From an uncultured Roseovarius sp. (GTDB lineage Bacteria; Pseudomonadota; Alphaproteobacteria; Rhodobacterales; Rhodobacteraceae), in the NCBI RefSeq assembly GCF_947259555.1, contig NZ_CAMYMD010000001.1, forward strand, positions 1 to 64,000: a stretch of 64,000 nt of DNA, written 5' to 3'. The translations under genes were made by a program, and so were the position numbers. Under the pieces are notes generated by a model. That model was not told the DNA's origin and did no database searches. It saw only the letters and a list, made by a program, of their open reading frames with translations. The first letter of the stretch is position 1, and each line of letters begins with the position of its first letter. Shown one piece after another: positions 32,813-41,241 of the stretch.

Positions 32813-33394
32813 ATGACCCGCAAGGTATTCATCTGGGTGGCCCATCCTCGCGCCACCTCATTCTGTTCCGCACTCGCCGATGCCTATGAGGCCGGAGCGT
32901 CTGAGGCCGGGGCCACAATCCGGCGCATGGATCTCAACGCCATGCGCTTCGATCCGCATTTCGAGGGCTATGGCCCGGACATGCCCGCACTGGAGCCTGA
33001 CCTCGCGGAATGGCAGGAGAACATCGCCTGGGCCGATCACCTGCTGATCGTGCATCCCTATTGGTGGGGGGCGATGCCCGCGCGGGCCAAAGCGGTGCTC
33101 GACCGCGCGCTGACCTCGGGCTTCGGCTTTAAGTATCACCGGCGTGGCATGGGCTGGGACAAATTACTGACCGGCCGCACGGCGGATGCGATCCTCACCT
33201 CGGACACGCCGACGCTGATCGACACGCTTCTCTATCTCAAGCCGCCGCGTCGGGTGATCCGCAATCAGGTGCTTAAATTTTGTGGGATCAGGCCGCGCAA
33301 GGTCGTGCAGTTCGGCTCGGTCAAGCTGTCGGACGCGACCAAACGCACCCGCTGGATCGAGCGCGCGCGTGACATGGGCCGCACGGCGGCCTGA
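32813..33394 (+). CDS. NAD(P)H-dependent quinone oxidoreductase, flavodoxin-fold (MdaB/KefF-like)
   Basis: The 193-residue flavoprotein begins KVFIWVAHPRATSFCSALA (FMN/FAD phosphate loop) and carries HLLIVHPYWWGAMPARAKAVLDR, the pattern of NQO1/MdaB/KefF-type reductases. It probably reduces quinones or similar compounds by two electrons. It is the first gene after the TetR operators and is followed 30 bp later by a DUF1772 gene in the same direction. Confidence 0.87.
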   Translation: MTRKVFIWVAHPRATSFCSALADAYEAGASEAGATIRRMDLNAMRFDPHFEGYGPDMPALEPDLAEWQENIAWADHLLIVHPYWWGAMPARAKAVLDRALTSGFGFKYHRRGMGWDKLLTGRTADAILTSDTPTLIDTLLYLKPPRRVIRNQVLKFCGIRPRKVVQFGSVKLSDATKRTRWIERARDMGRTAA

Positions 33395-33424
33395 GACCCC
33401 AATACTGGAACAGGAGACAACGAT

Positions 33425-33913
33425 ATGACAAATCTAGTGGAACTGATCGTCTTTGGTGGCACCGCGCTCGCCATGGCGTTGGTGGCGGGGGTGTTTCTCG
33501 CCTTTTCCGATTTCGTGATGCGTGCGCTCGGGCTGGCGCGGGGCGTGGCCGGGATCAAGGCGATGCAGGTAATCAATCGCGAGGTTTATGGCTCGGCTTT
33601 CCTTGTGGCCCTCTTGGGGCTGGCCCCGGTGGCAGTGGCCCTTGGGCTCTACGCGCTTGCCCGTGTCGAGGGGGCGGCGATGGTCTGGATCGTCGCGGGG
33701 GCCGCGCTCTATGTGATCGGTACCGTGCTGGTGACGATGCTGGGCAATGTACCGATGAACAAGCGGCTGGATATGATGATGACCGATGCGCCGGATACGC
33801 TGATCTATTGGCGGCATTACGTGCGGCGGTGGACGATGTTCAACCACCTGCGCACGGCGGCCTCGGTCCTTGCAGCGGGGGCGTTTGTGGTGGGCACCAC
33901 GCTCCTCGTCTGA
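33425..33913 (+). CDS. DUF1772 integral membrane protein
   Basis: This 162-residue protein has four membrane helices (~7-28, ~57-78, ~86-108, ~140-160). Between helices 3 and 4 it has the NVPMNKRLDMM and WRHYVRRWTMFNHLRT segments typical of DUF1772, a family that includes fungal anthrone oxygenases. It is preceded by CAGGAG and lies in the TetR-controlled pair. The pairing with a quinone reductase fits a role with aromatic or quinone compounds, but this is inference. Confidence 0.8.
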   Translation: MTNLVELIVFGGTALAMALVAGVFLAFSDFVMRALGLARGVAGIKAMQVINREVYGSAFLVALLGLAPVAVALGLYALARVEGAAMVWIVAGAALYVIGTVLVTMLGNVPMNKRLDMMMTDAPDTLIYWRHYVRRWTMFNHLRTAASVLAAGAFVVGTTLLV

Positions 33914-33918
33914 GGTGT

Positions 33919-33951
33919 GCGCCCCCGCCGCGCTACGGCCGGCGGGGGCGC
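33919..33951. terminator. Bidirectional hairpin between DUF1772 and leuA
   Basis: GCGCCCCCGCCG (33919-33930) pairs perfectly over 12 bp with CGGCGGGGGCGC (33940-33951). It sits 6 bp after the DUF1772 stop and 13 bp before the end of leuA, in the right place to terminate both convergent genes. A T-run is lacking. Confidence 0.6.
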
Positions 33952-33963
33952 GATTGACTGGCG

Positions 33964-35529
33964 TCAGGAGACGTCCTTGTAGCTGACTTCGCGCTTGTCC
34001 GCCCCGGTCTTTTCGCGCTGGACGAGCAGCCGGTTGAGCGCGTGGACATAGGCGCGGGCGCTGGCCACGACGGTGTCGGTATCGGCGGATTGCCCGGTCA
34101 CGATGCGGCCCTCTTCCTCCATCCGCACGGACACGGTGGCCTGCGCGTCGGTGCCCTCGGTCACGGCGGCCACCTGATAAAGTTGCAGCCGCGCCTCATG
34201 CGGAAAGAGCGCCTTGACCGCGTTGAAGGTGGCATCCACCGGGCCGTCGCCGGTGGCCTCGGTCGATTGCTCCGCGCCGTCGATCACCATGGTGAGCGTT
34301 GCCTTTTGCGGCCCGTCGGTGCCGCAGATCACCTGCAAGTGCTTGATCTGAAGGCGATCGCTTTCATCGTCGAGACCGGCATTAACCAATGCGATCAGGT
34401 CCTCGTCATAGACCTCTTTCTTGCGGTCGGCGAGTTCCTTGAACCGCACGAATACGTCGCCCAACTGATTGTCGGCAAGATCATAGCCAAGGTCATGCAG
34501 CTTGGAGCGAAGTGCTGCCCGGCCCGAATGCTTGCCCATGACGATATTGGTGGCGGCAAGGCCCACATCCTCGGGGCGCATGATCTCGAATGTTTCGGCG
34601 TTCTTGAGCATGCCGTCCTGATGGATGCCCGACTCGTGCGCAAAGGCGTTCTTGCCGACGATGGCCTTGTTGTATTGCACGGCAAAGCCCGACACGGCCG
34701 CCACCCGGCGCGAGATGTTCATGATCTTGCGGGTGTCGATACCGGTCTCGTAGGGCATGATGTCGCCGCGGACCTTGAGCGCCATCACCACCTCTTCGAG
34801 GGCGGTATTGCCAGCGCGCTCGCCCAAGCCATTGATCGTGCACTCGATCTGCCGCGCGCCGCCTGCGACGGCGGCGAGGGCGTTGGCCGTGGCCATGCCA
34901 AGGTCGTTGTGGCAATGGGTGGCAAAGACGATCTCATCCGCGCCCGGCACGTCGTTGATCAGGCGGCGGATCAGATCGGCGCTCTCGACCGGGGCGGTAT
35001 AGCCCACGGTATCGGGGATGTTGATCGTGGTGGCGCCCGCCTTGATCGCGATTTCGACGACGCGCTTGAGATAGTCCCATTCGGTGCGTGTGGCATCCAT
35101 CGGCGACCATTGCACGTTGTCACACAGGTTGCGCGCATGGGTCACCGTCTCTTGGATGCGCTCGGCCATCTGGTCCATGTCGAGATTCGGGATGGCGCGG
35201 TGCAGCGGCGAGGTGCCGATGAAGGTATGGATGCGCGGGGAATTCGCGTGTTTCACCGCGTCCCAGCAACGGTCAATGTCCTTGAGGTTGGCACGGGCAA
35301 GGCCGCAGATCGTGGCATCCTTGGACTGTTTGGCGATCTCGCTGACGGCGCGAAAATCTCCCTCAGAGGCGACGGGAAAGCCCGCCTCGATGATATCGAC
35401 GCCCATTTCGTCGAGCATCGACGCGATTTCGAGCTTTTCGGCGTGGGTCATGGTCGCGCCGGGCGACTGTTCGCCATCGCGGAGGGTGGTGTCAAAGATC
35501 ACCACTTTATCTTTGGTTTGATCTGTCAT
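33964..35529 (-). CDS. leuA: 2-isopropylmalate synthase
   Basis: The enzyme condenses 2-ketoisovalerate with acetyl-CoA, the first committed step of leucine synthesis. The 521-residue protein has FDTTLRDGEQSPG (~9-21), metal-binding HCHNDLGMATANA, NGLGERAGN, and the C-terminal LeuA regulatory domain (~390-510) for leucine feedback. The chain has the normal length of type 1 LeuA. A Leu-rich leader ORF with hairpins lies upstream, so leucine supply probably controls it at RNA level too. Confidence 0.95.
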   Translation of the reverse strand: MTDQTKDKVVIFDTTLRDGEQSPGATMTHAEKLEIASMLDEMGVDIIEAGFPVASEGDFRAVSEIAKQSKDATICGLARANLKDIDRCWDAVKHANSPRIHTFIGTSPLHRAIPNLDMDQMAERIQETVTHARNLCDNVQWSPMDATRTEWDYLKRVVEIAIKAGATTINIPDTVGYTAPVESADLIRRLINDVPGADEIVFATHCHNDLGMATANALAAVAGGARQIECTINGLGERAGNTALEEVVMALKVRGDIMPYETGIDTRKIMNISRRVAAVSGFAVQYNKAIVGKNAFAHESGIHQDGMLKNAETFEIMRPEDVGLAATNIVMGKHSGRAALRSKLHDLGYDLADNQLGDVFVRFKELADRKKEVYDEDLIALVNAGLDDESDRLQIKHLQVICGTDGPQKATLTMVIDGAEQSTEATGDGPVDATFNAVKALFPHEARLQLYQVAAVTEGTDAQATVSVRMEEEGRIVTGQSADTDTVVASARAYVHALNRLLVQREKTGADKREVSYKDVS

Positions 35530-35550
35530 GTCGGGTCTCTTTCAATGAAT

Positions 35551-35625
35551 CCTAAGCCTGGGGCGCGAAAACGGCACATCCTCTGAGCGGTCGCGCCATG
35601 ACGGCACGCTCAGAGGCGGCTTAGG
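35551..35625 (-). promoter_or_regulatory. Attenuator-like hairpins in the leuA leader
   Basis: On the minus-strand RNA, CCTCTGAGCG pairs perfectly with CGCTCAGAGG (35607-35616 with 35580-35589). An outer arm CCTAAGCC (rc of 35618-35625) pairs with GGCTTAGG (rc of 35551-35558). The leader peptide stop codon lies inside the inner stem, and its last Leu codons overlap the outer arm. This matches ribosome-position control. No U-run follows, so the output may be translational or Rho-dependent. Confidence 0.6.
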
Positions 35626-35696
35626 CCTAGCAGAACAGCCCGGAGGCCGCGCCGAGGGGCGCGGGGCAGGCGGGCGATATGGTTCTGCATCAACAT
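35610..35696 (-). CDS. Putative leucine leader peptide LeuL
   Basis: The 28-codon ORF begins MLMQNHIARLPRAP and ends VLLGLSRL, with seven Leu in all. The terminal cluster uses CTG CTA GGC CTA AGC CGC CTC, including two CTA codons, which are rare in such GC-rich DNA. The stop falls in a 10-bp stem that lies before leuA. Leader peptides of this kind are known before leuA in alphaproteobacteria. No strong SD is visible, and an ATG at 35690 could also serve. Confidence 0.6.
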   Translation of the reverse strand: MLMQNHIARLPRAPRRGLRAVLLGLSRL

Positions 35697-35799
35697 GGCG
35701 AAAACTATAAGAGCGGCGCCCGCCGATGAAAACCCCGAAATTTTGCGGCGCGGGCGGATCGGGCTTGAAGCGGCTGTGCAGCCGGCTAGCTCTGCGATC

Positions 35800-36465
35800 A
35801 TGAATGAAGCATTGATCATAGGGGCCTCTGGTGGCATCGGGCGGGCCGTCTCCGAGGCGTTGAGCGCGCGCGGCGCGGCGGTCACCGCCCTGTCGCGCAG
35901 CGCAGACGGGCTCGACGTGACCGACGAATCCTCCGTTGAGACGGCGTTGGGGCGGCTTGACGGGTCCTATGACCTGATCCTCGTGGCGACCGGCGCGTTG
36001 GAGATCGACGGCGCGCGGCCCGAAAAGGCGCTCAAGCAGGTGACGCCCGAGGCGATGATGGATCAGTTCGCGCTGAATTGCGTCGGGCCGTCACTGGTTT
36101 TGAAACACGCCGTGCGGCTCTTGCCGCGTGACGGGCGTTGCGTGTTCGCGGCCCTCTCGGCGCGGGTCGGCTCGATCGGGGATAACGGCTTTGGCGGCTG
36201 GTACAGCTATCGCACCGCCAAGGCGGCGCTCAACCAGATGATCCACACCGGGGCTATAGAGCTGGGCCGCAGCCACCGCGAGGCGATTTGCGTCGCACTG
36301 CATCCCGGCACCGTGCAGACGCCCTTTACCGAGAAATACCTCGGTCGACATCCGTCGGTGCCGCCCGAAGAGGCGGCGCAGAACCTGCTGTCGGTGATCG
36401 ACGATTTGACGGTCGAGGATAGCGGGCAATTCTTTGACTGGCAGGGCGCGCAGGTGCCATGGTAG
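35800..36465 (+). CDS. Short-chain dehydrogenase/reductase, C-factor-like
   Basis: This 221-residue SDR has the NAD(P) motif IIGASGGIGRAV (~6-17) and the catalytic YSYRTAK (Tyr and Lys, ~150-156) with an upstream Ser in FAALSARVGSI. It is short and of the C-factor/CsgA-like group; the substrate is unknown. MNEALIIGASGG at 35800 is the likely start since the frame upstream overlaps the leuA leader. Its end overlaps the photolyase gene by 7 bp, so the two are one transcript. Confidence 0.82.
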   Translation: MNEALIIGASGGIGRAVSEALSARGAAVTALSRSADGLDVTDESSVETALGRLDGSYDLILVATGALEIDGARPEKALKQVTPEAMMDQFALNCVGPSLVLKHAVRLLPRDGRCVFAALSARVGSIGDNGFGGWYSYRTAKAALNQMIHTGAIELGRSHREAICVALHPGTVQTPFTEKYLGRHPSVPPEEAAQNLLSVIDDLTVEDSGQFFDWQGAQVPW

Positions 36466-37988
36466 GGCGTCTTGTCCTCGTGCTGGGCGATCAGCTGAGC
36501 CACGGATTGGCGGCGCTGCGCGAGGCCGACAAGTCCCGCGATATCGTGGTCATGGCTGAGGTGATGGAGGAGGGCACATATGTCCCCCATCACCCCAAGA
36601 AAATCGCGTTGATCCTGTCGGCCATGCGCCATTTCGCGCACGAATTGCGCGAGGATGGCTGGCAGGTCGCCTATACTCGGCTGGATGATCCCGAGGCCAG
36701 CAAGAGCATCGTCGGCGAGTTGATGCGCCGCGGGCAAGAGCATGGCACGTCGGAGATGATCGCCACGCAACCCGGCGAATGGCGGCTGATCGAGGCGCTT
36801 GAGAACGCCCCGCTGACCCTGACGCAACTGCCCGACGATCGCTTCATTTGCAGCCTTGACGAGTTCGACCGATGGGCCGAGGGCCGCAAGGAACTGCGGA
36901 TGGAGTATTTCTACCGCGAGATGCGACGCAAGACGGGTCTGATGATGGAGGGCGACACACCGGCGGGCGGCAAGTGGAACTATGACCACGACAATCGCAA
37001 ACCGGCGAAACCCGGCATGCTGCGCGCCCGCCCGATGCGGTTCACCCCGGATGCAGTCACCGAGGAGGTGCTCGATCTGGTCGAGGCGCGCTTTGGTGAT
37101 AATTTCGGGGATCTGCGCCCGTTCTGGTTCGGGGTGACCTCGGCGCAGGCCAAGCGCGGACTCGATCATTTCGCCAAAAACCTGCTGGCGGGGTTCGGCG
37201 ATTATCAGGATGCGATGCTACAGGATGACCGGTTTGTACATCACTCGGTCATTTCAATGTATTTGAACATCGGATTGCTCAATGCTGTGGATATCTGCCA
37301 CCGTGTGGTTGAGGAATGGCAAGCAGGACGCGTGCCGATCAATGCCGCCGAGGGCTATATCCGGCAGGTGATCGGCTGGCGCGAATACATGCGCGGGATC
37401 TATTTCCGCGAGGGGCCGGGCTATACGGCGCGCAACACGCTGGGCCAGACCCGTGATTTGCCCTGGTTTTATTGGAGCGGCGAGACAAGGATGAACTGCG
37501 TCGCGCAAGCCGTTGATCAGACGAAGGAAGAGGCTTACGCGCACCATATCCAGCGGCTGATGGTGACGGGCAATTTCGCGCTGCTGGCGGGCATTGACCC
37601 GGGCCAGGTGCATGAGTGGTATCTGGCCGTCTATGCCGATGCGTTCGAGTGGGTCGAAGCCCCCAACGTGATCGGGATGAGCCAGTTCGCCGATGGCGGC
37701 ATCATCGCCTCCAAGCCCTATATCTCATCGGGCAATTACATCGCAAAGATGTCGGATTACTGCGCGTCCTGCGGCTATTCGGTGAAGCAGAAGACGGGCG
37801 AGGGGGCGTGTCCCTTCAATCTGCTTTACTGGGATTTCCTGATCCGTCACCGCGACCGGTTCGGGCGCAATCCGCGCATGGGGCCGGTCTATCGCACATG
37901 GGACAAGATGGACGAGACGCGCCGCGCGGCGGTGCTGGAGGGGGCCGCGCAGGTGCTTGACGATCTCGACGCGGGCCGCCCGGTTTGA
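36459..37988 (+). CDS. Iron-sulfur bacterial cryptochrome/(6-4) photolyase, CryB/PhrB type
   Basis: The 509-residue flavoprotein belongs to the FeS-BCP family, which binds FAD, a lumazine chromophore and a [4Fe-4S] cluster and repairs (6-4) photoproducts or acts in light signalling (CryB of Rhodobacter). The four cluster cysteines are C347, C435, C438 and C451, with the same spacing as in Agrobacterium PhrB. FAD-domain motifs GYIRQVIGWREYMRG and a long C-terminal WDFLIRHRDRF are present. It overlaps the SDR gene upstream. Confidence 0.92.
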   Translation: MVGRLVLVLGDQLSHGLAALREADKSRDIVVMAEVMEEGTYVPHHPKKIALILSAMRHFAHELREDGWQVAYTRLDDPEASKSIVGELMRRGQEHGTSEMIATQPGEWRLIEALENAPLTLTQLPDDRFICSLDEFDRWAEGRKELRMEYFYREMRRKTGLMMEGDTPAGGKWNYDHDNRKPAKPGMLRARPMRFTPDAVTEEVLDLVEARFGDNFGDLRPFWFGVTSAQAKRGLDHFAKNLLAGFGDYQDAMLQDDRFVHHSVISMYLNIGLLNAVDICHRVVEEWQAGRVPINAAEGYIRQVIGWREYMRGIYFREGPGYTARNTLGQTRDLPWFYWSGETRMNCVAQAVDQTKEEAYAHHIQRLMVTGNFALLAGIDPGQVHEWYLAVYADAFEWVEAPNVIGMSQFADGGIIASKPYISSGNYIAKMSDYCASCGYSVKQKTGEGACPFNLLYWDFLIRHRDRFGRNPRMGPVYRTWDKMDETRRAAVLEGAAQVLDDLDAGRPV

Positions 37989-38002
37989 CTCCTGATGCCT
38001 GA

Positions 38003-39415
38003 TCACTCGGTCCGGGTCGTGTTTTCGGTCAGCGCGCCGTCTTCCCATGTTCCGCTGGCTTCTTGGCCGCTGGCGTAGCGCATCGTGCCCTCGCCTTGAC
38101 GTTTGCCCGCGCGGAACGTCCCCTCGTAGACATCGCCATTGGTGTAGGTGGCCACGCCCTGACCCGAGATTTCGCCGTCGCGCCATTCGCCCTCGTAGAC
38201 GAATCCGTCGGGCATGGTGATCTTGCCTTGCCCGTGACGCTGACCTTCGGCGAATTCGCCCACATAGATCGTGCCGTCGGGATAGGTGGCGGTGCCCTGC
38301 CCGTGACGCTGACCATTCTGCCATTCGCCTTCATAGCGATAACCATCGGGATAGGTCATCACGCCCTGGCCATGATTGCGCGCGTTCTCGAATTCGCCCT
38401 CGTAAACCAGTCCGTTGGGATAAGTTGCGCGGCCTGATCCCTCGATGACGCCCCCCACCCATTCGCCCTCATAGGTCGAGCCGTCCGGATAGGTGATGCG
38501 CCCCTCGCCATTGGCCAGATCGTCGCGAAATTCGCCTTCGTAGACCGAGCCATCGGGGTATGTCACGCGCCCCTCGCCCGAGATCTTGCCCGCGACCCAA
38601 TCGCCTTCGTAAACATAGCCATCGGTTCCGGTAAACTTGCCCTCGCCGTGGCGGCGGTCATCTTTGAACTCGCCCTCGTAGACGTCGCCATTTTCATAGG
38701 TCACGCGGCCCGTTCCCTCGCGGCGCCCGGCAACCAGATCCCCCTCGTAGATATCGCCGTTGGGTTGGATCAGCTTGCCCTCGCCGTCGATCTCGCCGGC
38801 TTGCCACGTGCCTTCGTAGATCAGGCCGTCGGGCATGGTCAGCTTGCCCTGACCCTCGCGCGCGCCACGCGCGACTTCGCCTTCGTAGATGGCACCGTCC
38901 GGATAGGTGATCGTCGCCATGCCCTCCTTGACGCCATTCACCCAATCCCCCTCGTAGACATAGCCGCCGGGGCTCTCCATGCGGCCGCGCCCGTGGTGCA
39001 TCGCGTTGAGGAAGCCGCCCTCGTACCGCACCCCGTTGGCGTAAATGGCGACGCCCTGACCGGTGATCTTGCCGTCATTCCATTCACCTTCATAGGTGCC
39101 GCCATCGGTGAACACGATCTTGCCGATGCCATTGGGTTTGCCGCGGGCAAACTCGCCTTCATAGACGGAGCCGTTGGGAAAGCGCGCCACGCCGCGACCC
39201 TTGATTTCGCCCTCGACCCATTCGCCGGAATACTCGTATCCGTTGGGCAGCGTATAGGTGCCGGTCCCATGTTGCAGCCCGTCCTTGAACGTGCCCTCAT
39301 AGATGCCGCCATCGTCGTATTGCTTGGTCTCGACCTCCCCGTCCTGCGCCGCAGCAAGGGAGGCGCAGCCAAGAGCGGCGATCAGAAAAGTGGATCTTGT
39401 CAGCGAAAATTTCAT
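38003..39415 (-). CDS. Exported MORN-repeat protein with 18 repeats
   Basis: The 470-residue product has a signal peptide (~1-23, ending SLAAAQ) followed by 18 consecutive 23-residue MORN units of the form YEGEWxxGxxxGxGxxxYPDGxx, then a partial unit and a short tail. Each unit keeps the register with no gaps. MORN proteins bind lipids or other proteins. Export of so long an array suggests a periplasmic or surface scaffold. The start at 39415 (MKFSLTRSTFL) is set by the signal peptide. It is divergent from nadE. Confidence 0.85.
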   Translation of the reverse strand: MKFSLTRSTFLIAALGCASLAAAQDGEVETKQYDDGGIYEGTFKDGLQHGTGTYTLPNGYEYSGEWVEGEIKGRGVARFPNGSVYEGEFARGKPNGIGKIVFTDGGTYEGEWNDGKITGQGVAIYANGVRYEGGFLNAMHHGRGRMESPGGYVYEGDWVNGVKEGMATITYPDGAIYEGEVARGAREGQGKLTMPDGLIYEGTWQAGEIDGEGKLIQPNGDIYEGDLVAGRREGTGRVTYENGDVYEGEFKDDRRHGEGKFTGTDGYVYEGDWVAGKISGEGRVTYPDGSVYEGEFRDDLANGEGRITYPDGSTYEGEWVGGVIEGSGRATYPNGLVYEGEFENARNHGQGVMTYPDGYRYEGEWQNGQRHGQGTATYPDGTIYVGEFAEGQRHGQGKITMPDGFVYEGEWRDGEISGQGVATYTNGDVYEGTFRAGKRQGEGTMRYASGQEASGTWEDGALTENTTRTE

Positions 39416-39567
39416 ATCTGCCCCGATGCCCGATGCCGCCAGATTGTGCGGAGTCTGCGCAAATCTAGAGGACGGGACAAAGACTGACAACGGGTTTTGG
39501 CCAAATCGGCTTTCCCTCCGGCGGCGATCTGCTACATCAGGCGCGTGGAATTGCAAGGGGCAACGGC

Positions 39568-41235
39568 ATGGTTGACAGGTTTCGCCTGACGCTGGCGCAG
39601 CTGAACCCGACGGTGGGCGATCTGGCGGGCAATGCGCGCGCGGCGCGCGCCGCGTGGACCGAGGGGCGTGAGGCCGGCGCCGACATGGTAGCGCTGCCCG
39701 AGATGTTCATCACCGGCTACAATCCGCAGGATCTGGTGATGAAACCTGCGTTTCATCAAGCTGCAATTGCCGAGATCGAGGCGCTGGCGCGCGATTGTGC
39801 GGACGGACCCGCGCTCGCCATAGGGGGCCCCGCGCTGGAGGGCGCCGGGCTCTACAATGCCTATTACGTGCTGCAAGGCGGCACGGTGCGGGCCTGTGTG
39901 TTGAAGCACCACCTGCCGAATGAAACCGTGTTTGACGAGGTTCGTCTCTATGAGAGCGGCCCGGTTGCAGGACCCTATACCGTGAGCGGTGTGCGCATCG
40001 GCAGCCCGATCTGTGAAGATGCCTGGCACGAAGACGTGCCCGAGACGCTGGCCGAGACCGGGGCCGAGATGCTGCTGGTGCCGAATGGCTCGCCGCATTA
40101 CCGCGACAAGATGAATACCCGTCAGAACCTGATGGTGGCGCGCGTGATCGAGACCGGTCTGCCGTTGATTTACCTCAATCTTGTCGGTGGGCAGGATGAT
40201 CAGATCTTCGATGGCGGCTCTTTTGTCCTCAATCCGGGCGGTGGTTTGGCGTTGCAGCTGCCGATGTTCGAAGAAGTTGTGGCGCATGTCGATCTGGGGC
40301 GCGGGCCGGAGGGCTGGCGCGCCGTGCCCGGTGCGTTGGCGCAGGTGCCGGATGATTTGGAGCAGGATTACCACGCGATGGTCCTGTCGCTGCGCGACTA
40401 CCTGCGCAAAGCGGGGTTTTCCAAGGTCCTGCTCGGGTTGTCCGGCGGGGTGGATAGCGCGATCGTCGCGACGATCGCGGCGGACGCGCTCGGGCCCGCG
40501 AATGTCCGTTGCGTGATGCTGCCGTCGGAATACACCTCGGAGGACTCGCTGGAGGATGCGAGGGCCGTGGCCGAGAACCTTGGCTGTCGGTACGATTTCG
40601 TGCCGATTGCCGAGGGCCGCGCGGCGATCACCGCGACGCTTGCGCCGCTCTTTGAGGACACAGAGCCCGACCTCACAGAGGAAAATATCCAGTCGCGGCT
40701 GCGCGGTCTGTTGCTGATGGCGTTGTCGAATAAATTCGGCGAGATGCTGTTGACCACCGGCAACAAATCGGAGGTCGCCGTGGGCTATGCCACGATCTAT
40801 GGCGACATGGCGGGCGGCTACAATCCGATCAAGGATCTGTACAAGACGCGGGTCTTCGAGATCTGCCGCTGGCGCAACGCCCATCGTCGCGGCTGGATGC
40901 AAGGGCCCGCTGGAACGGTCATCCCGACGCGGGTCATCGACAAGCCGCCAAGTGCGGAGTTGCGCGCCGATCAGAAAGACAGCGACTCGTTGCCCGACTA
41001 CCCGGTGCTGGACGGTATTCTGCACATTCTTGTGGATCAGGACGGCTCGATTTCCGATTGTGTCGCGGCAGGCTATGATGCGGCGGATGCCGAGAAAGTC
41101 GAACACCTGCTTTATGTCAGTGAATACAAGCGGTTTCAGGCCGCGCCTGGCACACGGCTCAGCAAGCGCGCGTTCTGGCTGGATCGGCGGTATCCGATCG
41201 TCAACCGCTGGCGCGACGGTGCGCGGGGGCACTGA
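39568..41235 (+). CDS. nadE: Glutamine-hydrolysing NAD+ synthase
   Basis: This two-domain enzyme makes NAD+ from deamido-NAD+. The 555-residue chain has an N-terminal nitrilase-type glutaminase domain with the Glu/Lys/Cys triad E45, K113 and C149 (PICEDAWH), and a C-terminal synthetase domain with the PP-loop SGGVDS at 292-297 and TTGNKSEVAVGYAT. The length is normal for the prokaryotic two-domain type. It ends 6 bp from the convergent kinase gene. Confidence 0.95.
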   Translation: MVDRFRLTLAQLNPTVGDLAGNARAARAAWTEGREAGADMVALPEMFITGYNPQDLVMKPAFHQAAIAEIEALARDCADGPALAIGGPALEGAGLYNAYYVLQGGTVRACVLKHHLPNETVFDEVRLYESGPVAGPYTVSGVRIGSPICEDAWHEDVPETLAETGAEMLLVPNGSPHYRDKMNTRQNLMVARVIETGLPLIYLNLVGGQDDQIFDGGSFVLNPGGGLALQLPMFEEVVAHVDLGRGPEGWRAVPGALAQVPDDLEQDYHAMVLSLRDYLRKAGFSKVLLGLSGGVDSAIVATIAADALGPANVRCVMLPSEYTSEDSLEDARAVAENLGCRYDFVPIAEGRAAITATLAPLFEDTEPDLTEENIQSRLRGLLLMALSNKFGEMLLTTGNKSEVAVGYATIYGDMAGGYNPIKDLYKTRVFEICRWRNAHRRGWMQGPAGTVIPTRVIDKPPSAELRADQKDSDSLPDYPVLDGILHILVDQDGSISDCVAAGYDAADAEKVEHLLYVSEYKRFQAAPGTRLSKRAFWLDRRYPIVNRWRDGARGH

Positions 41236-41241
41236 GCGGGG

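Noticed and set aside
38003-39415. Tandem DNA repeat of CRISPR or minisatellite type
   Set aside because: The periodicity is 69 bp and keeps a coding frame of 23-residue MORN units with varying sequence; there are no spacers or identical repeats.
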